Positions 51,431 through 59,850 of a DNA stretch of 64,000 nt are shown in pieces. Within the stretch, counting starts at the first letter, position 1. Every line of letters starts with the position of its first letter. Under the pieces are notes generated by a model that saw only the letters and a list, made by a program, of their open reading frames with translations, was not told the DNA's origin and searched no databases. The position numbers were made by a program, and so were the translations under genes. The stretch is from Deltaproteobacteria bacterium (GTDB lineage: Bacteria; Myxococcota; Myxococcia; SLRQ01). Where the stretch lies: contig JARGFU010000002.1 of assembly GCA_029210625.1 (NCBI GenBank), positions 227,290 to 291,289 of the forward strand, written 5' to 3'.

Positions 51431-52645
51431 CTACTGGTGCCGCATCGCTGCGACGGGTTGGATCACCGCGGCCTTGAGGGCGGGGTAGAAGACCGCCATC
51501 GAGACCACGAAGAGGGTCATGAAGATCGGGCCCTTGAAGATCTCGGGCGTGACGTCCGCGTACCAGGTCTCCATCATGGCCAGGCCCATCATGTCGGTGC
51601 CGGCCAGGGCGCCCATGTCGATGCCCGTGTTCGCCAGGTAGTAGAGCACCGGCGCTATCAAGAGCAGCCCGACGCAGACCGAGATGGTCACCTGGATGAA
51701 GGACTCGACGTAGATGAGCTTCATCACCCCGCTGGGCGCGATGCCGAGGGCCTTGAGCACGCCGAACTCCTTGATGCGCTCGAAGACCGACATCAGCATC
51801 GCGTTCAGGATGACGATGCCGATGGCCACGTTCACGATGAAGAACATGATGTTGATCATCCCGGTGACCGACTCGAGCATCGAGGCCAGGGTGGGGTTGA
51901 GCTCCTTCCAGCTCTGCACGTCCTGACCCGGAGCGGCCTCGACCGCGGCGGCCTTCACCGCGTCGGTGTCCAGGACGTGCGGGCGCTTGATGATGATCTG
52001 GTGGGCGCCACCTTCGTAGACGAGGAGCTCCCGGAAGAGGTCCTCGCTCATGAAGACGCCCGCCCGGTCGATCTCGGCCCCGACCCCCTTGAGGATGCCC
52101 TGCACGGTGAGCAGGTCGTTGGCCATGCTGCCGTCGGTGGCCTGGGAGAGGACGATCATCTCGTCCCCCACGCCGACGCCGAGGGTGTGGGCCAGCTTGC
52201 GGCCGATGACCACGCCCTTGGGCACGTCGGCGGCCAGCCAGCTCCCGTGGTGGACCTGGGAGGCGAGGGCGAGGACCTTCGGATCCCGGACGAGATCGAC
52301 CCCCTTGAAGAGGGCGCCCGAGGAGGCCTCACCGGCGGCCACCAGGCCCGCGCCGTTGAGGCGGGGTGCGGCGGCCAGCTCCTTCGCGTCCAGGCGCTCC
52401 AGGATGCCCGCGGTGTCCTCGATGTCCGTGTAGATGGAGGGGCGGTCCTGGTAGCCCTCGGCGAAGATCTGGGCGGCCCCCAGCTCGAAATCCAGGGAGT
52501 CGGACTCCAGCTGGATCAGCATCCCGGCGACCATCCCGGAGTAGCCGATGGTGATGAAGACCGCGATGGTCATCGCCGCCACCGTCACCAGCGTGCGTCG
52601 CTTGTTTCGCCAGATGTTGCGCCAGGCCATCTTGAAGGTGCTCAT
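51431..52645 (-). CDS. FtsX-type ABC transporter permease, second subunit
   Basis: 404 residues. It has the same four-helix plan: elbow MAWRNIWRNKRRTLVTVAAM, periplasmic domain to about 280, then MINIMFFIVNVAIGIVILNA, FIQVTISVCVGLLLIAPVLY and FMTLFVVSMAVFYPALKAA. It is paralogous to the neighbouring permease but clearly diverged. The 19-base spacing from the LolA-like gene suggests coordinate expression. Confidence 0.94.
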   Translation of the reverse strand: MSTFKMAWRNIWRNKRRTLVTVAAMTIAVFITIGYSGMVAGMLIQLESDSLDFELGAAQIFAEGYQDRPSIYTDIEDTAGILERLDAKELAAAPRLNGAGLVAAGEASSGALFKGVDLVRDPKVLALASQVHHGSWLAADVPKGVVIGRKLAHTLGVGVGDEMIVLSQATDGSMANDLLTVQGILKGVGAEIDRAGVFMSEDLFRELLVYEGGAHQIIIKRPHVLDTDAVKAAAVEAAPGQDVQSWKELNPTLASMLESVTGMINIMFFIVNVAIGIVILNAMLMSVFERIKEFGVLKALGIAPSGVMKLIYVESFIQVTISVCVGLLLIAPVLYYLANTGIDMGALAGTDMMGLAMMETWYADVTPEIFKGPIFMTLFVVSMAVFYPALKAAVIQPVAAMRHQ

Positions 52646-52664
52646 GGCGTCTCCTTTCGGCGGG

Positions 52665-53459
52665 TCAGCGCTTCAGGGCCTGCAGGGAGAAGGTGCGGTC
52701 GGGGATGTCCACGTCGAAGACGATCTCCTTGAAGATCACCTCGGTGTACTCCTCGGGCTTGTCGGCGACCTTCAGGGTCATCACGGTGGGCAGCTTGCGG
52801 CCGCCCATCTCCTTGACCTCGGAGTAGGTCATCGTGCGCACCAGCTCACCCTTCTCGTCGAAGAACTCGGCCTTGGTGATGAGCTCGCTGGGCTGATCGA
52901 CGAAGATCCGCACCTTGCCCCAGACCACCGCCGCGTTCTCGTTGGGCTTGCAGTCGATGACGTACTCCGCCACCCCGTGGCCCTCGGCGACCTTCTCCGG
53001 GTGGGAGACGTAGGCGCAGGCGAAGTCGTCGGTGTAGCGGGACTCCTTCACCAGGTCGTCGTTGGTGAAGTGGCTGCCCATCCAAGAGCCGGACATCATC
53101 GAGGCGGGCACCTTGATGGTGCGGTCGACCTTCGGGAGGTAGTTCCAGATGTTGTCCTCGACCTTCAGGGTCGTGGTGCCCTTCTCCTTGGCGGGGGAGA
53201 GGATCTTCATCAGGGTCTTCTCGGTCCCCTTGGAGGCCACCTCCATCTCGAGGTTGCGCTCCCAGTGCTTGGTCTTGATGTGCATGACCATCACGCCCTG
53301 GCTCGACTCGCCCCGGCTGACGTCGTCCGCCTTCTTCAGCAGCGTGTCGATGTCCGGGACCTCGGCCCGGGCCGGGGCGGCGAGGAGCACGAGGGCGCCG
53401 AGCGCGACGGCGAGGCCGAGGCGGCGGCCCGGAGCCGGGTGGGGGAATGTCCTCTTCAT
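52665..53459 (-). CDS. LolA-like periplasmic outer-membrane lipoprotein-sorting protein
   Basis: 264 residues from the ATG at 53459 with GAAGGAG at ideal spacing. The Sec signal (GLAVALGALVLLAAPARA) is not a lipobox. The mature segments VSRGESSQGVMVMHIKTKHW, MKILSPAKEKGTTTLKVEDN, IWNYLPKVDRTIKVPASMM and YVIDCKPNENAAVVWGKVRI match the large LolA-like family that is usually encoded next to MacB/FtsX permeases. It should receive lipid or lipoprotein from the ABC complex in the periplasm. Its gene follows the TetR gene by 67 bases. Confidence 0.92.
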   Translation of the reverse strand: MKRTFPHPAPGRRLGLAVALGALVLLAAPARAEVPDIDTLLKKADDVSRGESSQGVMVMHIKTKHWERNLEMEVASKGTEKTLMKILSPAKEKGTTTLKVEDNIWNYLPKVDRTIKVPASMMSGSWMGSHFTNDDLVKESRYTDDFACAYVSHPEKVAEGHGVAEYVIDCKPNENAAVVWGKVRIFVDQPSELITKAEFFDEKGELVRTMTYSEVKEMGGRKLPTVMTLKVADKPEEYTEVIFKEIVFDVDIPDRTFSLQALKR

Positions 53460-53526
53460 GTTGTTCTCCTTCGGGATGATCTCAGGTCGGGCCGGACGCC
53501 CTCGGTCTGATGTTTCGGATGCTCTT

Positions 53527-54201
53527 TCAGTCCGCTCCACTGGATCGATGAGCGATGCCATCGACCAGGATGTCGGCGAGCAGGTGAGCGAAGCGACGGT
53601 GCTCGATGCCGCCGCGCACCCGCTCGTCCATGATGAAGTTGGCGGAGTAGGCGATGGCCATGAGCGCCTGGCCTCGCTCTCCGAGCTCGGCGCCGGTGAA
53701 GCGCGCGTCGCCCGCGGCCTCGGCGATCATCTGATCGATGAAGGCGTGCTGCTGCTGGACGAAGAAGTCGCCCAGGGAGGGATCGATCTCCTCGAGGGCG
53801 ATGAGCACCTCTCGGTCGCCGCGCATCAGCGAGGAGGTCAGGGGCATCTGATCGACGATCTCGAAGACCATCCCCAGCCAGGTGCGCAGGCGCTGCTCTC
53901 CCGGTTGCTCCTGATCGAGGAGCGGGGCCAGCCGCTCCACGAAGCCCTGCTTCTCCGAGGCGATGGCGTGGACGAGCAGCTCCGCCTTGTTCTTGAAGTA
54001 GGTGTAGACCGTGCCCTTGGCCACGTGCGACTCGCGGGCGATCTCGTCCACGCTCGTCCGGCGGTAGCCGTGGCGCAGGAAGAGGCCGGTCGAGGCCTCG
54101 ATGATCCGCTGCCGCTTGCGCAGCTGGCCCTCCGAGAGCCCCGCCGGAGAGAGCATCTCCTGGAGGATCCGGAGGGCGTCCTGGAACTCGGGGCGTTGCA
54201 T
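53527..54201 (-). CDS. TetR/AcrR-family transcriptional regulator
   Basis: 224 residues from the ATG at 54201. RQRIIEASTGLFLRHGYRRT, SVDEIARESHVAKGTVYTYF and KNKAELLVHAIASE form the TetR helix-turn-helix, preceded by an unusually long N-terminal extension (about 25 residues). The ligand domain is of ordinary length. It is upstream of and in the same direction as the LolA-like/ABC genes. A palindrome lies directly before its start, so self-repression and control of the ABC operon are likely. Confidence 0.94.
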   Translation of the reverse strand: MQRPEFQDALRILQEMLSPAGLSEGQLRKRQRIIEASTGLFLRHGYRRTSVDEIARESHVAKGTVYTYFKNKAELLVHAIASEKQGFVERLAPLLDQEQPGEQRLRTWLGMVFEIVDQMPLTSSLMRGDREVLIALEEIDPSLGDFFVQQQHAFIDQMIAEAAGDARFTGAELGERGQALMAIAYSANFIMDERVRGGIEHRRFAHLLADILVDGIAHRSSGAD

Positions 54202-54229
54202 AATGACCAATTTAGCTCAAACGGTCATT
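54202..54229. promoter_or_regulatory. Palindromic operator candidate for the TetR regulator
   Basis: AATGACC (54202-54208) and GGTCATT (54223-54229) form a perfect 7-base inverted repeat with a 14-base AT-rich spacer. The left arm abuts the TetR start codon. It lies between the TetR gene and the divergent gene at 54349, so it could control both. Confidence 0.65.
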
Positions 54230-54348
54230 TTGTCATCCGGTTCGAGACGAAATTTGAAAAGCATCTGAAAAGACAGGCTTTTTCTGTGGGGTGCCTTGAC
54301 CGGAGACGCATCGTCCTTACCCATGGGGGACCAAAGGAGGCTCTACAC

Positions 54349-54756
54349 ATGAGCGAGATCAAGGCGGGTTGGAGCAAGGTCGGTGAGCAGTTCAAGGAGC
54401 TCGGGAACAAGCTCCGGGAGCACTACGACGGGCCCTCCGCCAGTGAGGGCGTCGAGGCCGCGACCGAGGGGGCGAAGGAGGCCGCCAAGAGCGCCGAGGC
54501 GAAGGCGAAGGAGGTCGTGGACAAGCTGGCCGCCGCCGTCGATCGGATCGCCGACACGGTGCGCGAGGCCGCGAAGGACCCCGAGCTGAAGGCCGAGGGC
54601 AAGGCCGCGGCCAGCTCCGTGGTCGACGCGCTGGCGGTCACCTTCGAGGAGCTCGGCGAGGAGTTCAAGGGCCTGGTCGAGCAGCTCAAGGCCAAGAGCG
54701 CGGGCCCGGCCAGCGAGGCCGAGGTCGAGGCCGAGGTCGTCGACGAGGAGGAGTAG
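54349..54756 (+). CDS. Small helical Ala/Lys/Glu-rich protein
   Basis: 135 residues from the ATG at 54349 with a strong AAAGGAGG site. It has no signal or membrane helix. Nearly the whole protein is predicted amphipathic helix (KVGEQFKELGNKLREHY, AKSAEAKAKEVVDKLAAAVD, ALAVTFEELGEEFKGLVEQL) with an acidic tail (EAEVEAEVVDEEE). It is similar in character to phasin-like or LEA-like proteins, but I would not assign a family. It is divergent from the TetR gene, with the palindrome between them and an AT-rich, promoter-like stretch upstream (54211-54300). Confidence 0.8.
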   Translation: MSEIKAGWSKVGEQFKELGNKLREHYDGPSASEGVEAATEGAKEAAKSAEAKAKEVVDKLAAAVDRIADTVREAAKDPELKAEGKAAASSVVDALAVTFEELGEEFKGLVEQLKAKSAGPASEAEVEAEVVDEEE

Positions 54757-54824
54757 GCTCCCCCCGCTGGAGGCCTGGCCGCCCGCATGAGGTAGACTCC
54801 TCCTCGATGATCGAGGGAGGAGCC

Positions 54825-55520
54825 ATGCGACACCTCGCATTCGCGGTGATCGTTACCTGCACCCTGCTCGTCGCCGGCTGCGGCGGCGGGGGAGGGGGAG
54901 GAGACGAGGACGGGGGAGACTGCGTCCCCACCGCCATCTGCCGGACGGGCGAGGTGAAGGTGGAGGGCGCCTGCGCCGACTGCCGCACGGCCGACGACGG
55001 CTGCGGGGGCGTGCTGCAGTGCGGACCGGATCCCACCTGCGTGACGCCCTGCCCCGAGGGGGAGTACCAGGTCTTCGGTGCCTGTACCGACGCCGAGACC
55101 TGCCTCGAGCGGACGGCCTGTGGCCAGAGCGTGATCTGCCGGAGCGTGGAGGTCTGCCTGGGAGAGGAGAGCTGCCCCGACGGCGGCTTCCTCCTCGACG
55201 CCTGCAACGGCCTGCCCAACTGTCTGCCCTACAACGTCTGTGGGGTCGTGCGGTACTGCCCCACCCTCAGCGGCTGCGAGCAGCAGGCCTGCAGCGAGGG
55301 TGAGTCGCCGACGGTGCTGGCCTGCTCCGATCCCTCGATCGAGCTGCCCTGCCGGGAGGTGAGCGCCTGCGCCACCACGGTCTCCTGCGTCTGCGCCGCG
55401 GCCGCGAATCAGTGCCGCCTCGACGAGTACTTCGACACCAGCCCCTGCACGCCGGGGGAGGAGTGCCGCGAGCTCGTCGTCTGCGGCCAGACCATCTACT
55501 GCAAGGGCCAGTCGGTCTGA
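54825..55520 (+). CDS. Lipoprotein built of cysteine-rich repeats
   Basis: 231 residues from the ATG at 54825, directly after GGGAGGAG. The lipobox LLVAGC is followed by a Gly run. The mature protein holds 30 further Cys arranged as about five repeats of 38-42 residues, each with a Cys-x-x-Gly-Glu or similar opening, an Ala/Pro-Cys pair, and a closing Cys-Gly-x4-Cys (ACGQSVICRS, VCGVVRYCPT, VCGQTIYCKG). An even number of Cys suggests full disulphide pairing. I do not recognise the family. It is probably a rigid, surface-exposed lipoprotein. It stands alone between the helical protein and the phosphatase-like gene. Confidence 0.85.
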   Translation: MRHLAFAVIVTCTLLVAGCGGGGGGGDEDGGDCVPTAICRTGEVKVEGACADCRTADDGCGGVLQCGPDPTCVTPCPEGEYQVFGACTDAETCLERTACGQSVICRSVEVCLGEESCPDGGFLLDACNGLPNCLPYNVCGVVRYCPTLSGCEQQACSEGESPTVLACSDPSIELPCREVSACATTVSCVCAAAANQCRLDEYFDTSPCTPGEECRELVVCGQTIYCKGQSV

Positions 55521-55591
55521 GCGAGCGTGGCCGCTCTCTCGATGGGTGTGCGCGCTGGCGGCGGTGCGAGGATCGGTCCTACGATGCTCTG

Positions 55592-56965
55592 GTGAAGAAA
55601 AAGCCCGTCCTCCTGCTCCTCGCCCTCTTCCTCGCTGGCCTCGTGCCGGGCACCGGCGCCGCGCTGGAGGAGGACCGGAAGCTCGACCCGCCGAAGGTCA
55701 TCCTCATCGGCCTCGACGCCGTCTCGCTGAACATCGTGGAGCCCCTGGCGGCGGCCGGCGCGCTGCCGACCCTCGATCGCCTGATGAAGGAGGGCGCCAC
55801 CGGTGACCACCGCTCGATCTGGCCGCTGCGCACGCCGCAGGTCTGGACCACCCTGGTCACCGGGAAGTACCCGGGCCAGCACGGGATCTGGGACCACTAC
55901 TCGGACACCAAGTACAGCCCCCCGGAGTTCCGGAAGAAGAAGCGCACCCGCCTGACCACGGAGAACCGGCGCTCCAAGGCGCTCTGGAACATCCTCGACG
56001 ACGCGGGGATCCAGGTGATGTCGGTCGGCTGGATCGCCTCCTGGCCGGCCGAGAAGCTCGAGCACGGCGTGATGCTGGCCCCGCCGGTGCGCATCGATCC
56101 GGCCAAGCAGGTGAGCATCAAGGGGTCGTTCTGGCGCGACGTGGGGCAGCAGGTGCAGCCCAAGAGCCTCTGGCCGAGGGTGAAGGAGACCATCGTCGAG
56201 GGGTCGGATCTCTCGGACGAGGACCTGAAGGCCTTCGCCGACGTCCCGCCCGCGGGCAGCCCGATCCTCTCGCTCCCCTACATCAAGAACTACGTGCGGG
56301 CGCTGCGGTGGAGCGTGGCGCGCGCCCGGAGCGTCGAGGCGCTGACCCTGGGCTTCCAGGCGGAGGTCCGGCCGGAGCTCCTCCTCTTCTACTTCCAGTG
56401 CTCCGACTCCCTCCTGCACCGCTTCTGGATCTTCCAGAAGCCGGAGGCCGAGATCGTCGAGCGCCTCGACACCCACGGGATCCCCACGAAGCACGCGGCC
56501 GAGCTGAAGGCGCGCTTCGGCCGGGTCGTGCAGGCCTGCTACGAGGACATGGACGCCCGGATCGGCCGCATCCTCGAGGCCACCCGGGGCGAGGAGACCC
56601 TGGTCCTCGTCGTCTCCGACCACGGCTTCGGCGAGGCCCCCTTCCCCCACCCCCGCAAGACCGAGCCCTACGGGGGCAACCACCGGGACGACGGCCTGCT
56701 GATCGCGGCGGCGCCCTGGATCGAGAAGGGGAGCCGCCTCCCCCAGACCCACGTCCTGGACCTGGCGCCGACCCTGCTGCACCTCTTCGGGCAGCCCCTG
56801 GCGAAGGACATGCCCGGGAAGGTCCTCGGGGAGCTCCTCTCCCCCGAGGCGAAGGCCAGGGAGCCCCGCACGATCCCCAGCTACGAGAAGAAGCCGCAGA
56901 CCAAGATCCCCTACCGCGACGGCTGGCCGGCCCGCCGCTTCCGGCCCCTCGCCGAGGATCGCTAG
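55592..56965 (+). CDS. Alkaline-phosphatase-superfamily protein (type I phosphodiesterase/nucleotide pyrophosphatase-like)
   Basis: 457 residues from the GTG at 55592, which begins a good signal peptide (KKKPVLLLLALFLAGLVPGT). VILIGLDAVSLNIVEPLAAA carries the first metal Asp. RTPQVWTTLVTGKYPGQHGI supplies the nucleophile region, with a Thr in TPQVWTTLVTG. LVLVVSDHGFGEAPFPHPRK supplies the Asp-His metal pair, with a later His in YGGNHRDDGL. These fit the phosphodiesterase/phosphopentomutase-like branch, often labelled type I phosphodiesterase (Pfam 01663). The protein should be secreted or periplasmic. The substrate is unknown. Confidence 0.88.
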   Translation: MKKKPVLLLLALFLAGLVPGTGAALEEDRKLDPPKVILIGLDAVSLNIVEPLAAAGALPTLDRLMKEGATGDHRSIWPLRTPQVWTTLVTGKYPGQHGIWDHYSDTKYSPPEFRKKKRTRLTTENRRSKALWNILDDAGIQVMSVGWIASWPAEKLEHGVMLAPPVRIDPAKQVSIKGSFWRDVGQQVQPKSLWPRVKETIVEGSDLSDEDLKAFADVPPAGSPILSLPYIKNYVRALRWSVARARSVEALTLGFQAEVRPELLLFYFQCSDSLLHRFWIFQKPEAEIVERLDTHGIPTKHAAELKARFGRVVQACYEDMDARIGRILEATRGEETLVLVVSDHGFGEAPFPHPRKTEPYGGNHRDDGLLIAAAPWIEKGSRLPQTHVLDLAPTLLHLFGQPLAKDMPGKVLGELLSPEAKAREPRTIPSYEKKPQTKIPYRDGWPARRFRPLAEDR

Positions 56966-57060
56966 GCGGGGCCCGTCCCCGGCCGGCGGGGAGGCCGCGG
57001 CGATTGTTGTGATCGTCTCGAGGGAGGGGAGCGTAACTCTCCACTGAGAGGTCCAATTCG

Positions 57061-58047
57061 ATGCTGCAGCTCCTCTTCGACGACAAGTACGCCCTCTGGA
57101 GCGACCTGATCCACCGGGGGTCCGATCGGCTCTTCCTCGCGACGGAGGACACGCCGGAGATCGGCTCCCGGGTCCCGCTGGAGATCCGGGCGAAGGCCGG
57201 CGGGCTGCCGATCCGGTTGAACGTCGAGGTCGTGGCGCGCCGTCCCCGCAGCCGGCGCTTCCAGGCGGGCTGCTACATCCGCCTCGACGGAGAGAGCCTG
57301 GACAAGTGCCGGCGCTTCCTGGGGCTCGAGCCGCCCGGCGCCGCCTACCAGCGCGCCCGGCGCTCGGCGCGGGTCCACACCGAGGTGCGGGTCCGGGTCG
57401 AGACCCCCGCGGGCGAGAAGAGGGGGACCACCCGCAACCTCTCCAGCACCGGGGCCTTCCTCGTCGTGCCGGCGTCCCTGAACCCCGGGGAGCGGTTGCA
57501 GCTCGTGCTCGAGCTCCCCGACGGAGAGGTCGAGGTGGAGGCGGACGTGCAGTGGGGCTCCAAGAACGGCCACAACGCCATCGGCGTGAGGTTCGTCGCG
57601 CTCTCGGTCGCCGACCGCACGCGGATCGAGGCCCACGTCCTGCGGACCCTCACCCTCCTGCGGCAGGGGGCCGTGAAGGGGCCCGCCCCGGTGGTCGTCG
57701 CCGACGACGATCCGGCCATCATCGATCTGCTCGTCACGGCGCTCTCCCGGCACGACTTCGAGGTCTACGAGGCCCGCACCGGACCGGACGCCCTCTCCCT
57801 GATCCGGCAGCTGCACCCCCGGGTGGTGCTCCTCGACATCCTCATGCCCGGCCTCGACGGGGTGGACATCTGCAAGACCCTGCGCAGCGACGGCGAGCTC
57901 TTCGCGGTGCCGGTCATCTTCATCTCCGCCCTGGAGGAGGAGGCCCTGGAGCGGGTCGCCGACGAGGCCGGGGCCTCGGACTTCCTCTCCAAGCCCCTGG
58001 TGCTCGCCGACCTCCTCAACATGGTGGGCGAGTACCTGCGGGGCTGA
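57061..58047 (+). CDS. PilZ-domain protein with C-terminal response-regulator receiver
   Basis: 328 residues; GAGAGG lies 9 bases upstream. Residues about 1-90 look like a degenerate PilZ-type barrel. A second PilZ domain at about 98-205 reads RRSARVHTEVRVRVE, RNLSSTGAFLVVPASLNPGE and ADVQWGSKNGHNAIGVRFVA, with the D/N-x-S-x-x-G c-di-GMP motif as N-L-S-S-T-G. Residues about 210-328 are a receiver domain: VVVADDDPAIIDLLVTALSR, phosphoacceptor Asp259 in VVLLDILMPGLDGVDI, and FLSKPLVLADLL. No output domain follows. It could couple phosphorylation to cyclic di-GMP in motility or polarity control. Confidence 0.92.
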   Translation: MLQLLFDDKYALWSDLIHRGSDRLFLATEDTPEIGSRVPLEIRAKAGGLPIRLNVEVVARRPRSRRFQAGCYIRLDGESLDKCRRFLGLEPPGAAYQRARRSARVHTEVRVRVETPAGEKRGTTRNLSSTGAFLVVPASLNPGERLQLVLELPDGEVEVEADVQWGSKNGHNAIGVRFVALSVADRTRIEAHVLRTLTLLRQGAVKGPAPVVVADDDPAIIDLLVTALSRHDFEVYEARTGPDALSLIRQLHPRVVLLDILMPGLDGVDICKTLRSDGELFAVPVIFISALEEEALERVADEAGASDFLSKPLVLADLLNMVGEYLRG

Positions 58048-58057
58048 GGGGGCGCGC

Positions 58058-59440
58058 CTAGAGCAGGCTCTCGTCGATCGGCGCGTCGGGGTCGAGGCGC
58101 AGCAGGGCGATGGTCTCGACGTGCCAGGTCTGGGGGAAGAGGTCGACGGGCTGCAGGCTCTCGAGGCGGTATCCGAGCCCGAAGAGCCACTTCAGATCGG
58201 GCGCCAGGGTGGTGGGGTTGCAGGAGACGTAGAGGATCGTCGGCGCGCGGCTGCGGCCCAGGCGCCGCATCACCTTCCCGCCGGCCCCGGAGCGGGGCGG
58301 ATCGAGGAGGACCAGATCCGGCTGGCCCATCTCCTCGAGGACCAGCGGCAGGGTGCGGCGGGCGTCGCCGGCGTGGAAGGAGGTGTTGGTGAGGCCGGCG
58401 CGCTCGGCGTTCTTCTTAGCCGCCTCGATGGCCTCCGGCACGATCTCCACGCCCCAGACCTGCTTCGCCTGGCGAGCGAGAGGCAGGGAGAAGGCGCCGA
58501 CCCCGCAGAAGACGTCGAGGACGGTCTCGCTGCCCTCGAGGGCGGCCAGCTCGACGGTCCTGCCCACCAGCACCTCGGCGGCGCCCGAGTTGGTCTGGAA
58601 GAAGGTGGGCAGGTAGAGGGCGTAGCGGTGCCCGGCCAGGGTCTCGAAGATGTGGTCGCGGCCGTGGAGCACGTGGATGGCGCTGGCGGCGACGACGTCC
58701 GACTGGCTGTCGTTCTCGACGTGCAGCACGCTCTGGAGGCCGGGCACCTCCTCGAGGAGGGCCGCGACCAGGGCCTCGGCCTCGGGCAGCGTGCCGGGCT
58801 CCGTGACGAGGGCGACCAGGCGCTCCCCCGTCCCCTGGCCCTCTCGCACGACCAGGTGCCGCAGGTAGCCCTCGTGGCGCTTCTTGTCGTAGCCCGGCAG
58901 GGCCAGGCGCTTCACGTACGCGCGCACCACGGCCAGCACGTCGGCGACGAAGCTGCCGGCCAGCAGGCAGTCCTCGATCTCGATCACCTCGTGGAAGAAG
59001 CCCCGGGGATGGAGGCCGAGGGTCCCGTCCCGGTCGAAGGCGAACTCCATCTTGTTGCGGTAGTGGAGCGCCTCGGGCGAGCCGAGGATCGGCGCCACCG
59101 GCGGGTCGGGGATGCCGGCCTGGTGCACGAAGGCGTCGCGCACGATGGCCTCCTTGGCCTCGAGCTGGGCGCCGTAGGCGAGGTGCTGCCAGGCGCAGCC
59201 GCCGCAGCGGCCGAAGACGGGGCAGGGGGCCTCCTGCCGCCCGGGCCCCGGGACGAGCACCTCCTCGATCTCGGCCTCGAGGTGTCGCCGCTTCTTCTTC
59301 TTCACCTTCACCTTCAGGCGGTCACCCACCGCGGCGTTGGGGACGAAGACGACGATGCCCTCGTGACGGCCGACGCCGCGGCCGCCATGGGAGAGGCGCT
59401 CGATGGTGAGCTCGAAGGAGGGAGGTGCGGGAGTGGACAT
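58058..59440 (-). CDS. RlmD/TrmA-family 23S rRNA or tRNA (uracil-5-)-methyltransferase
   Basis: 460 residues from the ATG at 59440. An N-terminal TRAM domain (LTIERLSHGGRGVGRHEGIV to about 65) is followed by a [4Fe-4S] cluster motif, C73-x5-C79-x2-C82, with a fourth Cys in IEIEDCLLAG. The SAM-binding domain contains VLDVFCGVGAFSLPLA and LVLLDPPRSGAGGKVM, and the catalytic Cys is in YVSCNPTTLAPDL. These are full RlmD/RlmCD/RumA features. It methylates uracil in 23S rRNA or tRNA; which one cannot be told from sequence. It converges on the PilZ-REC gene. Confidence 0.94.
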   Translation of the reverse strand: MSTPAPPSFELTIERLSHGGRGVGRHEGIVVFVPNAAVGDRLKVKVKKKKRRHLEAEIEEVLVPGPGRQEAPCPVFGRCGGCAWQHLAYGAQLEAKEAIVRDAFVHQAGIPDPPVAPILGSPEALHYRNKMEFAFDRDGTLGLHPRGFFHEVIEIEDCLLAGSFVADVLAVVRAYVKRLALPGYDKKRHEGYLRHLVVREGQGTGERLVALVTEPGTLPEAEALVAALLEEVPGLQSVLHVENDSQSDVVAASAIHVLHGRDHIFETLAGHRYALYLPTFFQTNSGAAEVLVGRTVELAALEGSETVLDVFCGVGAFSLPLARQAKQVWGVEIVPEAIEAAKKNAERAGLTNTSFHAGDARRTLPLVLEEMGQPDLVLLDPPRSGAGGKVMRRLGRSRAPTILYVSCNPTTLAPDLKWLFGLGYRLESLQPVDLFPQTWHVETIALLRLDPDAPIDESLL

Positions 59441-59697
59441 GCGTTGCCCGGGTATCACGATCCGGGGCAGGTCTGACACGATCGCCTCGGTTCTTTCTTC
59501 TCGGCCCCTCACCCGCCGGGAGCGGGGGCCTCGAGGCGAAAGAGGGGCAAGCCTCTGGAAACACGGAGGAATAGGAGCGGTGCTCCCGGTTGTTCCCCCG
59601 GCGAGGCACGTGATCCCTGTCACTTGGATCGCTCCTCGCAAAGCAAGAGGGCGTGGGCCGACGGCAGGTCCCCGATATCCCGAAGAAGGAGAAGACC
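59441..59697. other. Intergenic region with a GC-rich inverted repeat
   Basis: 257 bases between the methyltransferase start and the zinc-ribbon gene. Between about 59500 and 59550 are GCCCCTC and GAGGGGC arms and an internal GCCTCGAGGC palindrome, giving a possible stem. A good ribosome site (AGGAG) precedes the zinc-ribbon start. No gene with coding character is evident. Confidence 0.4.
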
Positions 59698-59850
59698 ATG
59701 CGAATGCTCGTCGAATGTGACCGCTGCTCTCACCGCTTCATCATGCGTTGCCCCACCGGCGTGGGAGGTCTGATGCGCGTCGCCTGCCCGCAGTGCCGCG
59801 AGACCATGGTCCTGCTCGTTCACGAAGAACAGCGCGAGACCGCCGCCTGA
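59698..59850 (+). CDS. 50-residue zinc-ribbon protein
   Basis: 50 residues from the ATG at 59698; AGGAG lies 7 bases before. The protein contains CDRCSHRFIMRC and CPQCRETM, i.e. two Cys-x2-Cys knuckles (plus one extra Cys) about 17 residues apart. This is the pattern of small zinc ribbons resembling the MJ0042/MXAN family. It has no signal peptide and is too small for a catalytic domain. It precedes a structured leader by 10 bases. A nucleic-acid or protein adaptor role is possible. Confidence 0.82.
   Translation: MRMLVECDRCSHRFIMRCPTGVGGLMRVACPQCRETMVLLVHEEQRETAA

Noticed and set aside
52548-53510. Long plus-strand frames opposite the ABC operon
   Set aside because: They are His/Gly/Leu/Asp-rich shadows of the minus-strand permease and LolA-like genes.
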